Shown: positions 34,642 through 44,304 of the stretch, piece after piece
How the letters are laid out: every line of letters begins with the position of its first letter
Numbering within the stretch: the stretch's first letter is position 1
Assembly: GCA_001051155.2 (NCBI GenBank)
Contig: JYIP02000005.1
Location: 4,216,001 to 4,280,000, forward strand
Direction: 5' to 3'
DNA length: 64,000 nt
Source: Chrysoporthe austroafricana
Taxonomy: Eukaryota > Ascomycota > Sordariomycetes > Diaporthales > Cryphonectriaceae
Translations under genes and position numbers: made by a program
Notes under the pieces: model-generated
Seen by the model: the letters and a program-made list of their open reading frames with translations, nothing else
The model's database searches: none
Told to the model about the DNA's origin: nothing

Positions 34642-36142
34642 ATGGCTCCTGCAGGAGGAGTGCTGGCCCCCGTGGTCATGCGCGCCTTGCGCCAGGCCGC
34701 TGCGTCTACCGTCAAGATATCAAGAGCCGTCCAATGCAAACTATCGCAGCCCCTCAGCAGAGAGGTCCGGCACGTCTCCGTTCGCGCCACCGGCTCTACG
34801 CGACAGCCTATTCACCCCGCTGCCGTCCTTCGCCAGTCCCGACGTAGCGCTCGCTGGTTCTCAACCACCTCCTACAACCGTCTGAATGCCGCCGTTCGTC
34901 GATTCATCAGCACTGCCCGAGGTGACGCTGCCCGCTTCGGGCCAGCCATCGACCGCACCGCCTTCGCCAGGACGAACGTCGGTCGCGCCTTTGCCCAGTT
35001 TCCCGGCAAGGCTCCTTTCTCCCACACACTCCGCCCTAATCTCACCGGTGGCGCCCTCACCCGCACTGCCAGTGGTTATGCTATGCCTGGCTCAGGACGC
35101 CTTGGTGGACAGCGGTACTTCAGTCATGCTCCTGCCTCCCATTCACAGGTTGTCCAGAATGTTTCTCAGGCCATGCGTGCATTCTGGCTGTCTGGTCAGA
35201 GGGCTCACTTCGATGGATATGGTGCCAACGGCGAAAAGTCATACAGGCCCGTCAGTGTCTTGCACGACTCTGCCTCCAGGAAGCTGGCGAGCATGCCTCG
35301 TTTTGTGCCTGGCTCCTTCATCGACTTCCACATCAGCCCCACCGTGACGGCTCTGAGCCCTCTTGCTGCCGCCGCTGCTGTGGCTGCCGCGTCCATCATC
35401 GAGGTCAAGCCTGAGCCTGGTGCTACGACACTGAACGCCGAGGGCTTCCTCGACGTCCTGTCGACCGACTTCGCGCGCCAGCTGAAGGATCTCGCTGCTG
35501 TGATGAGCGATTTGAAGAGGTTGGCTGCACTAGGAGATCTACCCATCGCACTGGAGAAGAACAATACACTGCGGGTGCGCTTTCCAGGGCTCGATGCGGA
35601 TACCGTGGAGCGGCTGTGTGATGATGTTGGCATACAGCGAGGACTTGTTCGTCAAGATGTTGAGTTCGACAGCAGCTACGGATCTCCAATGACTCTTCGC
35701 TTCCCGTTCGCTCCGGATACTCGGGATGATGAGAAGACGTTCACGTCTCCAGGTGGGTCCATGAGGTCGCATCCGTCCGGGGTATCTTCTACGGAGGAAG
35801 ATGCAGCCCTCTTCGATGAGTACATTGTGGAAAACCCATGGTTATCGACATCTTTACCCGAGATTGTGAGTGAGGAGGGTTACGAGAGCATGTCGCCCCC
35901 TCTTGTCAGCTCTGGGGAACACGTTTCGGGTGACTTCGAGGGACTAGAGGTAAGAGATCGCTCCTCAGCCTTGTATCGATTTTTTTGTTTTGCGTCCTTA
36001 GCAGAAAGCGCCTGTGAAGAATGAACCACATTCTCCTCGTTCTCTGAACTCAATTTAGGCAACCGCTGACTTACAAACGGCGCAGGGCATTTATCGTTTT
36101 CTCGAAGAATGTGACCAACTCACATCGAGGTCAAGGCTCTAA
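34642..36142 (+). CDS. Conserved fungal protein commonly named 'casein kinase II beta 2 subunit'
   Basis: Exons 34642-35949 and 36086-36142 (136-bp intron GTAAGA...CGCAG) give 454 residues ending GIYRFLEECDQ plus a short Arg/Ser tail. The N-terminal 100 residues are Arg/Ser-rich (RRFISTARGDAARFGPAIDR) and could be a mitochondrial leader. An Ala-rich hydrophobic stretch (LSPLAAAAAVAAAS) lies near residue 240, and a domain with LERLCDDVG-like VERLCDDVGIQRGLV near 320. The CK2 beta zinc finger is not visible, so the common name is probably a misnomer and the function is unknown. A competing acceptor at 36001/36004 would give a different short tail ending at 36058; I prefer the downstream exon because its peptide looks conserved. 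Without splicing, the frame ends at 36024. Confidence 0.75.
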
Positions 36143-36764
36143 ATTTCATTTGTCTACAGGATAGCGCACCTGCGGTTACGGTTTTCTCGAAACTATCATC
36201 ACATCGAACACCACCTCACTCGTTTCCAGAGCATAGTCTAGCCGCACCCAGAGGGTTGCCATCACACAGCAATGGCAGTTTCCTTCCTTTCGCCAATTCA
36301 ATACCGCTCTTGCCGTTGTTGCCACGTGATGACAACGTGTGTTGTATGATGATCAAGGTGCATCCTGTCAAGTATGCCCATCGCCTGAATAATTATATCC
36401 GAACACTAGACTCAGATACATTACAGCGCAGGCGGTCGTTAGGGAATGATCCGGAATTTGCACTTCTTTGAGCCACAGCTGCGGCACTGGCCCCTCGGTA
36501 GTGGCCGCTCTTCTAGCTTCTGTCCGTGTAAGAGGGCTCAAGGCCCTGGACGAGGACTATTGGAGATGAGACTGCTCCACTTGCCAGATACGGTAATTCC
36601 TGCTGCTGACGAGAGGAGGGCGCTGCGCCCTTCCTGACACAGTTTTTATAAATCGCTTGATCTTCATTTCCTTTTTCCTTGGGATATTCCCAAACCTGCT
36701 CCAGCAGATACACAACGCCAAAGATCATATAAATGCTAAAGAGGCAACTCATTCTTCCAACACC
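36143..36764. other. Intergenic region
   Basis: About 0.6 kb between two plus-strand genes. Nothing beyond probable UTR sequence was seen. Confidence 0.5.
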
Positions 36765-37403
36765 ATGCCAACTTCCCCCTACGCCAACAATCCTTCTGTC
36801 TTCCCGATGGAAGGCGGTTGCTGCTGTGGTTATGTCCGCTATCGAGTGGAGACAGCTCCCTTGGCTGTGCACTGCTGTCACTGCACCTCGTGCCAGCGCG
36901 AGACGGGCGCGGCCTTCACGATCGGTCTAATCATTGAAGCAGCGAATCTCCCAATCCTGCCCCCGGCTGCGGCGACAGTCCCTGCTTACCGAGCGGCGCC
37001 AGACACATTTCCTCCGGCGGGACCTGCTCCGTCTTCCTCCGCTGGAGGACAAATCGGCGGATCAGAGCTAATTAGGGTGCGAATCCCGCAAGAATCGGGC
37101 GAGGCGCAGACTGTGACGCGCTGCCCAAAGTGCTTCACCGCCGTGTGGACTGAATACGCCTCCTTCGGACCGCTTGCCAAGTTTGTGCGAGGGGGGACAC
37201 TGGATCGAGCGTGGCTGGTTCAACCAGACCTGCACTTGTATGTGAGAAGCAAGATGGACTTCTACAGGATCGATGACGGGAAGCCGCAATTCGAGGAGTA
37301 TTATGATCGGGGAAAAGTCTGGCGCCCGGAGAGCTTGGAAAGGTGGGCTAAGTTGCTGCCGGAGATCGTAAAGTACCGCGAGAGTCTGGAGAAGAGCGAG
37401 TGA
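36765..37403 (+). CDS. GFA-domain (glutathione-dependent formaldehyde-activating/CENP-V-like) protein
   Basis: A single exon of 212 residues. The zinc-binding pattern of the GFA (Mss4-like) fold is present: GGCCCGYVRY near residue 18, HCCHCTSCQRETGAAF near residue 36, and RCPKC near residue 122, giving the C-x-C, C-x2-C and C-x2-C cysteines. An Ala/Pro/Gly-rich insert (about residues 60-105) separates the second and third clusters and is longer than in most bacterial relatives. Despite the family name most fungal members have no proven link to formaldehyde. The start is the first ATG with a good context (CACCATGCC). Confidence 0.87.
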   Translation: MPTSPYANNPSVFPMEGGCCCGYVRYRVETAPLAVHCCHCTSCQRETGAAFTIGLIIEAANLPILPPAAATVPAYRAAPDTFPPAGPAPSSSAGGQIGGSELIRVRIPQESGEAQTVTRCPKCFTAVWTEYASFGPLAKFVRGGTLDRAWLVQPDLHLYVRSKMDFYRIDDGKPQFEEYYDRGKVWRPESLERWAKLLPEIVKYRESLEKSE

Positions 37404-38313
37404 AGTGAGGGCCAGTGGAACACTTCTTTCCCGGGCAAGACGGAGCGTCTAGTTACTGGGACATCTTTGTGTAGGTACTTCTCTGAGGCAGTCAGATCCC
37501 TGGCCGGGAGAGCAACCGGCACACCAGAAACTACAATGTCATCGACAGCTAAAAAGTATTTCGATATGACTTTCGACTGCCGACCAGTAAAGTTCCGATA
37601 CTAATAGGGAAGCACCTGTCTATAGCTTTCATATCATCGGACCCAGTGAAAGACCGGTGTCCGGTCCCGATGCGCCTTGGCAACAATTCGGTTCGAAGCG
37701 CCAGTCGCTGCTCTGGCGACCTAGCAGTCGAAAGGCGAGTTTCAGTGTTCGGAGCGCTAAACGTCCGTCCGTACCTCGCAGAAGAGATCGGGCCAAACAA
37801 ACCACACAGCCTCGAATCCTAGAGCCAACCAGTCTCTTAGATTCTTTGAGGCGATGATGAAGCTACTTCCCTTTCCTACTTGCCCAACCGTTGGCGTTGA
37901 AATGATGGTTTACGCAGCCATCCTTCGCGAGGGGGTATTTGTAGCAGCCTCAGCCCTTTGGCCCCCTGAGATAGGCAGCATCCCGGTGTCGATCAGCAAG
38001 TCAGCTCAAGTGGTCTCTCCATGAATGCAGGCCTCGTTGCCTTTTCTCAGTATTCCGTTTCAATACAACCTGAAAACGAGCTTGACTTGGCTCCTGTGAG
38101 GAGCGGCAAGAATAGTAATCTCAACCCATCCATTATTTACTCGTGGCATCCTTAGGTGTTCTTTGCTCGCACTTCGACGTGAAGCAAGATCCCGACAATC
38201 ACATCTGCAGCGGGACCTAACACAGACAGGCACACACACACACCTACCTTGGAGCCCAAGGAAATCACACACACTTCTGCAGGATCAAATCAAAAGGAAA
38301 GGCTACTTACAAA
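37404..38313. other. Intergenic region
   Basis: About 0.9 kb. It contains a short CA repeat at about 38228-38241. No coding signal is supported. Confidence 0.5.
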
Positions 38314-39278
38314 ATGCCTTCACCGATAATAACGGCAACAATACAGGCTGCTTGCTTGTCAGCCGCATCAAGTACGTATTTTCGGATGTTGATATGATCT
38401 TGACCCCCTTTCCAGCCGGCTCTAACCCACAGAATGACATCTGAGGAGCACGCAAGTAATGCTCTCGGATGGGATCTCCAGGTCTATCCCTCCTCCTTGT
38501 CAGACAGCTACTAACACCGGGACGCTGTCAAGATCTATGTGCTCAGCTCATCGATGCCCGCCAAGCTCAAGTCAGTCTCGTCGAGAAGGGTGCCTTGGTG
38601 CCAACGCTGACTGAGTGTCTTCTAGCTGCCTTGCAGTCTGGACTCAATGCAACTAGCTCGTTTTGTCCTCTTGACCATCCTCACGGCGCCACCCAACTAT
38701 CACTGGCAACAGTTTCTGGAAAGGACGTTCCCAGCTTATGCGCACCCTACCCCGGGGTACAGTCTTGGAAATGATGGAGGCCCGGAAAAGGGAGTTGTCC
38801 AGGAGGACAGAGGGAGTGGGCAAGGCAGCGAACCAAGGCTGAACATGAGGAACACGCTCACCAAGTGGTTTGTGGATTGTATCACGCTCGGCGCACTTCT
38901 CAACACGGTTGCCTTCTTGGTCCTCATGGGACTTATGAAGGGGCAGGACATGCATACACTGTGGGCCAATGTCAAGACGGTGAGCTGCACGGCTGGGAAC
39001 TTATCAGCTGAAGAGGGGTCCGTCCGTTGGACTGCATTGCTGACAAGTACTGTACTGTGCAGGAGACCATGCCCATCATTATCGCAGGGTACAAGATTTG
39101 GCCCCTCGCATCTATCGTGAGCTTCAGCTTGATACCGGTCGAGAAGAGAATCGTCTTCCTTTCGTTCATTGGCTTGATGTGGGGTTTATATGTCTCTGGT
39201 GGCGGCCAAGATTTGAAGTGTATTTGGGAGAGCCCAGGAAGACCACACGTTCGCTCACTAGGCACAATTCTGGAATAA
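38314..39278 (+). CDS. Mpv17/PMP22-family membrane protein with altered C-terminus
   Basis: Mpv17/PMP22 proteins are small four-helix proteins of the peroxisomal or inner mitochondrial membrane. Exons 38314-38371, 38533-38570, 38626-38979 and 39063-39278 join in phase to 221 residues. The start is MPSPIITATIQAACLSAAS. Family landmarks are APPNYHWQQFLERTFPAY, MRNTLTKWFVDCITLGALLN and PIIIAGYKIWPLASIVSFSL followed by IPVEKRIVFLSFIGLMWGLY. Relatives normally stop soon after WGxYxSLVAA. Here the frame slips at a CT tract (39193-39197) so that the expected LVAAK is out of frame and 26 unrelated residues follow. This could be a recent 2-base deletion, a sequencing error or a real variant. Confidence 0.85.
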
Positions 39279-40239
39279 GGTCTAGCATATCCAAAGGCCA
39301 TAATCGGCTGGACATCTTAGTATAATTTCTAGCAAGCTGGTGGGCTTTTACTACCGGAAGTCTAGATTATAGCAGCGGAAATTTTGAAGACCATAGAGCT
39401 ACAGATTTTACCAGCTCTAGAGTTTCGACGTCCATCAGTACTCACGTGCTTTCAGGTATCAGGTTAGTAAAAACGGCCTATATAGCTGCTTATTTACTCA
39501 GTACCTGAGTCAGAAGCCAGTCAAGGGGTCTCAACGAGCAACTCGTTCTACCTGTAACTTGAGTTCAATGGTACTCGGTCATTTCTCTCGCGAGATGAGC
39601 AACAGGTTCTAGAGTTTCAAGACGGTTATATGGTGTCCAGCGCCGTTTCCTCCCTCCCCCCCAGAAAAGGATTTCCCGTTGCACCTCGGCGAGCATCTGT
39701 TCTCCCGGCCTGGATAGAATATTCAAGACTTGCGATCCTACCCGTGGGATGATCGCCCCCCCCGTTCCTCTTGTGGAATACCTACCTCCAGGGAGATTCA
39801 TCAATTTTGTATCCCTGCAAAACACGTCACCACCTCTACCGATATGCATCGCTTTGATCAGTCTAGAAGTTCGATAATGGATGGCAAGAGCGGTTAGGAA
39901 ATCCGTAGGGAAACGAATGCTGTTGCAGACCGCGAGACGCGTTCGAAGAGGGGCCCACTTTTGACCCTTGCCCCATATCGACATTGGCGCCTTGCTAGGG
40001 TCACGTGCACGTGCTGGAGGCAGGGCGCACACCCCGAGAAAATTTGGCCGCAGCTAGCGCCATGCTTGGCCCTCGCTCTCGCCCTCTCTCTGCTGGCTTA
40101 GGTCCATCAAACCGAAAGGCGCCTGTCCCACTTTGACTTTCCTTCCTTTTCGACAGGCGACCCGATCATATCCAAATTTCGCTATTCGATACCAACCCAT
40201 CGAACAGCGAAATCGTGATACCCTCAACAGACCGTAATC
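39279..40239. promoter_or_regulatory. Intergenic region and RPS15 promoter
   Basis: About 1 kb. The 150 bases before RPS15 are C/T-rich, as in ribosomal protein gene promoters. No gene is supported; a minus-strand frame at 39565-40032 lacks protein-like character. Confidence 0.45.
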
Positions 40240-41064
40240 ATGGCTGACACCGAATACGTATGTAATGCGACCTGTTGCTCATTCCCACCTTCCACCGCAC
40301 ACCACCCACCGGCATCGATGGACGGCGCTGATGGCTGACTTGTCTTTGTGATGCAGAACGCCGAGGAGGCTGCTGAGCTCAAGAAGAAGAGAACCTTCCG
40401 CAAGTTTTCCTACCGTGGCATTGACCTCGACCAGTACGTTCTGCGATACCCTATTCCCACGATGGATGCCACCTCTTTCGTATCACGATCGTCTAAACCC
40501 CCCACCCCCTCAAAGGCGAGTTGTCAACGACCGCACACAAGCCCTGGACCTTTTGGAAGAATGGTGGATCTCTAGCAAGACGCATGATGACTGACCAAGG
40601 CCCCGATGGATTATAGGCTTCTTGATCTCTCCTCCGACCAGCTCCGCGATGTCGTCCACGCCCGTGCCCGCAGACGAATCAACCGTGGCCTGAAGCGCAA
40701 GCCGATGGGCCTGATCAAGAAGCTCCGTAAGGCTAAGCAGGAGGCCAAGCCCAACGAGAAGCCTGATCTCGTGAAGACTCACCTCCGTGACATGATTGTT
40801 GTCCCCGAGATGATCGGAAGCGTCATTGGCATCTACTCCGGCAAGGAGTTCAACCAGGTGGAGATCAAGCCCGAGATGGTCGGCCACTACCTAGCCGAGT
40901 TCTCCATCTCCTAGTACGTTTAGATTCTACGCCAGATCACATCTCAGTGGATGTCAAGGGTTGTGGGTGATATAGTTGCTAACAAATCCTACAGCAAGCC
41001 TGTCAAGCACGGTCGTCCTGGTATCGGTGCCACTCACTCTTCTCGTTTCATTCCTCTCAAGTAA
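40240..41064 (+). CDS. RPS15: 40S ribosomal protein S15 (uS19)
   Basis: uS19 sits in the head of the small subunit near the decoding centre, and its C-terminal tail reaches the A site. Four exons, 40240-40257, 40357-40433, 40617-40913 and 40995-41064, give 153 residues, the normal eukaryotic length. The first exon encodes only MADTEY. Recognisable parts are [20 protein letters not shown] across the second junction, [60 protein letters not shown] and the C-terminal [20 protein letters not shown] 6-codon first exon followed by several introns near the 5' end is typical for fungal ribosomal protein genes. Confidence 0.97.
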
Positions 41065-41705
41065 AAAACGGATGCGGTTTCTTCGGGGTTCTTGCATTGT
41101 GTCGATTGGTCTCGGCGAATGGTCTCGGCTTTGCTTGGAACAGCAGGGTCAATAATACCTAGCAAGGTAGCAATGGAATGAAGCACACGGTGCATTAAAA
41201 ACATGAAGAAGCTCATGACCACTGCGTTGTATTCTGATGACCCTAGAGATGTGGATCACTATGCGTTATGTTCGCGACGAGACGGACTTGAAATACAATC
41301 CGAGGCTTTGAGCAAGACTATGCTGCAAGTTCTCACAGGCATGCCTGCCACCCCGTACATCACGTCGATTCTGGGTGAAAGGTCGTCACATTGGTCCCTA
41401 AATGCTTGTGGGGACCTTAGTCTTGTCCGCCTTCATACATGGTCTTAGAAGGTGGACCTGACCTGCGACGACGTTTGACTGTTTTATCACGTAGCAGATA
41501 GATAATATCGTGGACTCCATTGCATGCCATGTAGTAGCAATAAGAATGTAGCCACAGAGGCTCCTCTTGATCTTGTTGGCATCGTGGACCATTAGAAATG
41601 CTACACAACCGAAGCCCGGGTGCAATTATTGACAGAACATCGTCACGATCTATTGCTTTGGCTGACCATCTGGTGTAATACAAGGGATTTAACGCTGCCC
41701 AAGCC
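41065..41705. other. Convergent 3' intergenic region
   Basis: 641 bp between the 3' ends of RPS15 (+) and the complex I subunit gene (-). Only UTR-like sequence was seen. Confidence 0.55.
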
Positions 41706-42430
41706 TCATGTCTTCTTAGCCTTGGCTAACTTCTCTGCTTTCCGCTCCTCGTCATCTAGGTGCTCTTTCCTGTAGTGTTCGACGAGATGGTCTAGGTTCA
41801 CATAGTGGCCTGCAGGGACATTGTGCGGACATCCCGAGTTGATGAGTCTGTTCCGAGTCGTCAGCTGTCATGTCTGAAAGGGGAACAAGCCACACAGGTC
41901 CAAAACAGAGAGAAGTTCCTGTTTCGAGAAGGGGGGAAGCAGATTGCCATAACATACTCGGGTGTCCTCAGATCAAACCCTCTTGACTTCTCGACCGTGT
42001 TGAACAAGTGCCTGTCGGCTGCCGCCTGCTCCTTGATGTCCGTACGCAGGGTATTCCGCTGCTCCCAGGTCTGTTGAGATTGTGCTCGGAAGCTATCGAT
42101 CCACTTGGCCAGCTTGGACTCCTCACCGTCCTGACCCGGCCGCGAGATAGAGTAGGTGAATATGGAGAGGCCAATGGCACCGAGGGCGACGTACAGTCCC
42201 ATCTGCATAGCGATCACACCGTCAGTCTCGCCCTAATACGATACCCGGGTTCTGGGGGTTATCGGTGCACATACTCCAGGCGACTCCTCGACTTGGGGGG
42301 CATGATGGTGGTCGTGGTGTTCGCCGTGACTGTGGTCGGATGCGTAGGACCGGACGGCGGGCCGTAGTATCTGCGACGTTGGTCGAGCCCTCCGGGCAGC
42401 ACAGGCCGCTCTCTGTCTGACTGCCAACAT
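41706..42430 (-). CDS. nuo-17.8: NADH:ubiquinone oxidoreductase 17.8-kDa subunit (mitochondrial complex I)
   Basis: An accessory, one-helix subunit of the membrane arm of complex I. Minus-strand exons 42275-42430, 41958-42202 and 41706-41847 join in phase to 180 residues. The N-terminus is an Ala/Arg presequence (AVRQRAACAARRARPTSQIL) followed by a His-rich stretch (HSHGEHHDHHH). A single membrane helix (GLYVALGAIGLSIFTYSI) opens the second exon. The matrix or intermembrane part includes WEQRNTLRTDIKEQAAADRH and ends INSGCPHNVPAGHY, then a Lys/Glu-rich tail. The gene layout and these motifs match the Neurospora 17.8-kDa subunit. The start at 42430 was chosen for the presequence; the frame is open further upstream. 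Confidence 0.88.
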
Positions 42431-42996
42431 CTTGGCCTTGTCGTTGGCGGTGTCAATTGGCCGGTGTTCGTCGTCCGAGGCGTCTGCAGTCGGAAGAGTG
42501 ACGATGTTGGATCTAAAGCTCTTGGGGTCGCAGAGCTTAGTCAGCGGCACCAGGCCGCTCTAAGCTGTCGAATCAGGTTTCTACCTTGGTCAGCGAGTTT
42601 CAACAGTGGTTACCCTAACCCTGACAAGGTGTGTGCGCACAAGTGGCCTCTGGAAGCTTACGGCTCGCTGAGTCTAGATTTAGGAACGGCGGCGAGGCGA
42701 ACTTGGCCAGAATAATATCTGTCCTTTCCTTAGGATTCTATGGTTTGACTCATTAGAGAATTCAATACGTGGCTGCTCGGTAATGTTTGAACTTGAAAAG
42801 TTCAGGTCGCATCCGCCATTGGACTTCTTGCGCAACGTCGCTCCATCACTCCATCACCTTCGATATCCAACCCTCCCCTCATTCGAGGCTGTCTCTGAGC
42901 CAAGTGCTTCCTTTTTCGGCCGCGGACATCTATCTGCCGGACCGCAAATTCTGCAATCCCAAAACACTCAAAATCCAGCTAGTCCGTGCAAGGAAG
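42431..42996. promoter_or_regulatory. Divergent promoter of nuo-17.8 and SIL1
   Basis: 566 bp between divergent start codons. A telomere-like ACCCTAACCCT occurs at 42612-42622; such AACCCTA boxes are known in fungal ribosomal and housekeeping promoters. The part nearest SIL1 remains an open frame but lacks conserved content. Confidence 0.5.
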
Positions 42997-44304
42997 ATGC
43001 GCAGACCACAATCCTGTGCCAGGCTCACAGCCGGCCCACGTTTCGCATTCCTCCTCTTTCTCTTATTCGCAGTGCTGGCGGTCAGCGTCTCTGGGTCTGG
43101 CCAGCCAGCTGAAGGTCCGACAGCTGAGACACTGAGGGAAGCAGCCGTGGAAGGCCAGCTGGTTGAGCAGGATGTGATATGTCCCACGGAGAAGCAGAGC
43201 GACTGTTACCCAAGGATATTCCAAGCGACCGAGGTCTTCCAGGTTGTACAGGAGGGTCAGCAAATCCCTCAGGGACTCCATGTCAGGCTTGATGTAAGCA
43301 CAGGCAGGAAGGAGGCCAAGCTCAACGACCCTGACGAGCAGAATCCGGCCTTGGAGGGGCTAGCTGTAGACTCGGCGGTGGTGATGGTGGAACCGGACGA
43401 AAGATCCCCATCAGGGGACGTATTTTCCAATAACGATGCTCAGATTCCAAAAGGGGCGCCTGCGTACGAGCCAGTTGGCAAGATCAAGGCTCCCGAGACC
43501 GAATCGCAGGCGTTCTACGACTCTCTGACTGTCCTCAAAACACTCTCATTAGCTGACCGACCGATCGACGCAGCCCTGAGTGTATTGAAGGATATATCTC
43601 ACGATATCTATTACGGACTGAAGGTCGCCGAGGATTCGAACGCCGTTAAGGAACTGCTATGCATGATGAGTAGCCACGATGTATTCGCCAGAAATGTTGA
43701 TGAGGAGGCCGTCAAGCTGGCTGGTGACGCGGCATCCGTCATAGGGTCCGCGTTACAGAACAACCAGAAGGCCCTCTTGGAAGTGGAGAGATCATGGGCG
43801 CGCATCAGCAAGGCGACGTGTACCGGAACAGAGCAGACGCTCGGTCAGTCGGTATTCAGCATGCTCTTGCCCGAGGTTTCTGGGGGCAGAGAAGCGGCCA
43901 AGTCGGAGGGCAATCAACTGAGCCTTACGAAGGTCAAGACATCCGCACTTAGAGGCCTGATCAAGAGCCCAGCCATCCGAGACGATTTTCTGGCCAATGG
44001 AGGCATGGCACAGATCTTGCGAGTTCTGCTGCTTGAGAGGCCAGATCTAATGTCTGCACAACAGAAGCTCGCGAATTTAGTGATGGATAATTTCCTAGAT
44101 GAAGGCATGGGAGCGACGCTTGGTGTGTGGCCTAGACCTGGTGATAACGACCACGATTGGGACTATCAGCTTAGGACCCTCGCCAAACTTCATAGAACGA
44201 AGAAGGATCACTGGAGCGCGGAGCTTTGGAAGAGGTTGCAGGATCAGAGGCAGACCATGAGGGCCGCAGGCGGGGATGGGGAACTAGAGCATACTGAGCT
44301 GTGA
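42997..44304 (+). CDS. SIL1: ER nucleotide exchange factor SIL1 (Kar2/BiP cochaperone)
   Basis: Sil1 is an armadillo-repeat protein that releases ADP from the ER Hsp70 Kar2/BiP during protein import and folding. It is a single exon of 435 residues. A signal peptide covers roughly residues 1-36 (FAFLLFLLFAVLAVSVSG). The next conserved part is DVICPTEKQSDCYPRIFQAT with EVFQVVQEGQQIPQGLHVRL. The helical repeat region runs from about residue 165 to 400. The C-terminus is HTEL, an HDEL-type ER retention signal. The ATG at 42997 was chosen because it places the signal peptide at the N-terminus. Fes1/HspBP1 is the cytosolic relative, but the signal peptide and HTEL exclude it. Confidence 0.93.
   Translation: MRRPQSCARLTAGPRFAFLLFLLFAVLAVSVSGSGQPAEGPTAETLREAAVEGQLVEQDVICPTEKQSDCYPRIFQATEVFQVVQEGQQIPQGLHVRLDVSTGRKEAKLNDPDEQNPALEGLAVDSAVVMVEPDERSPSGDVFSNNDAQIPKGAPAYEPVGKIKAPETESQAFYDSLTVLKTLSLADRPIDAALSVLKDISHDIYYGLKVAEDSNAVKELLCMMSSHDVFARNVDEEAVKLAGDAASVIGSALQNNQKALLEVERSWARISKATCTGTEQTLGQSVFSMLLPEVSGGREAAKSEGNQLSLTKVKTSALRGLIKSPAIRDDFLANGGMAQILRVLLLERPDLMSAQQKLANLVMDNFLDEGMGATLGVWPRPGDNDHDWDYQLRTLAKLHRTKKDHWSAELWKRLQDQRQTMRAAGGDGELEHTEL

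Noticed and set aside
36005..36058. Short alternative last exon of the 'CK2 beta 2'-like gene ending at 36058
   Set aside because: Possible by splice rules but its peptide (KAPVKNEPHSPRS) looks less conserved than the downstream alternative; kept only as an alternative.
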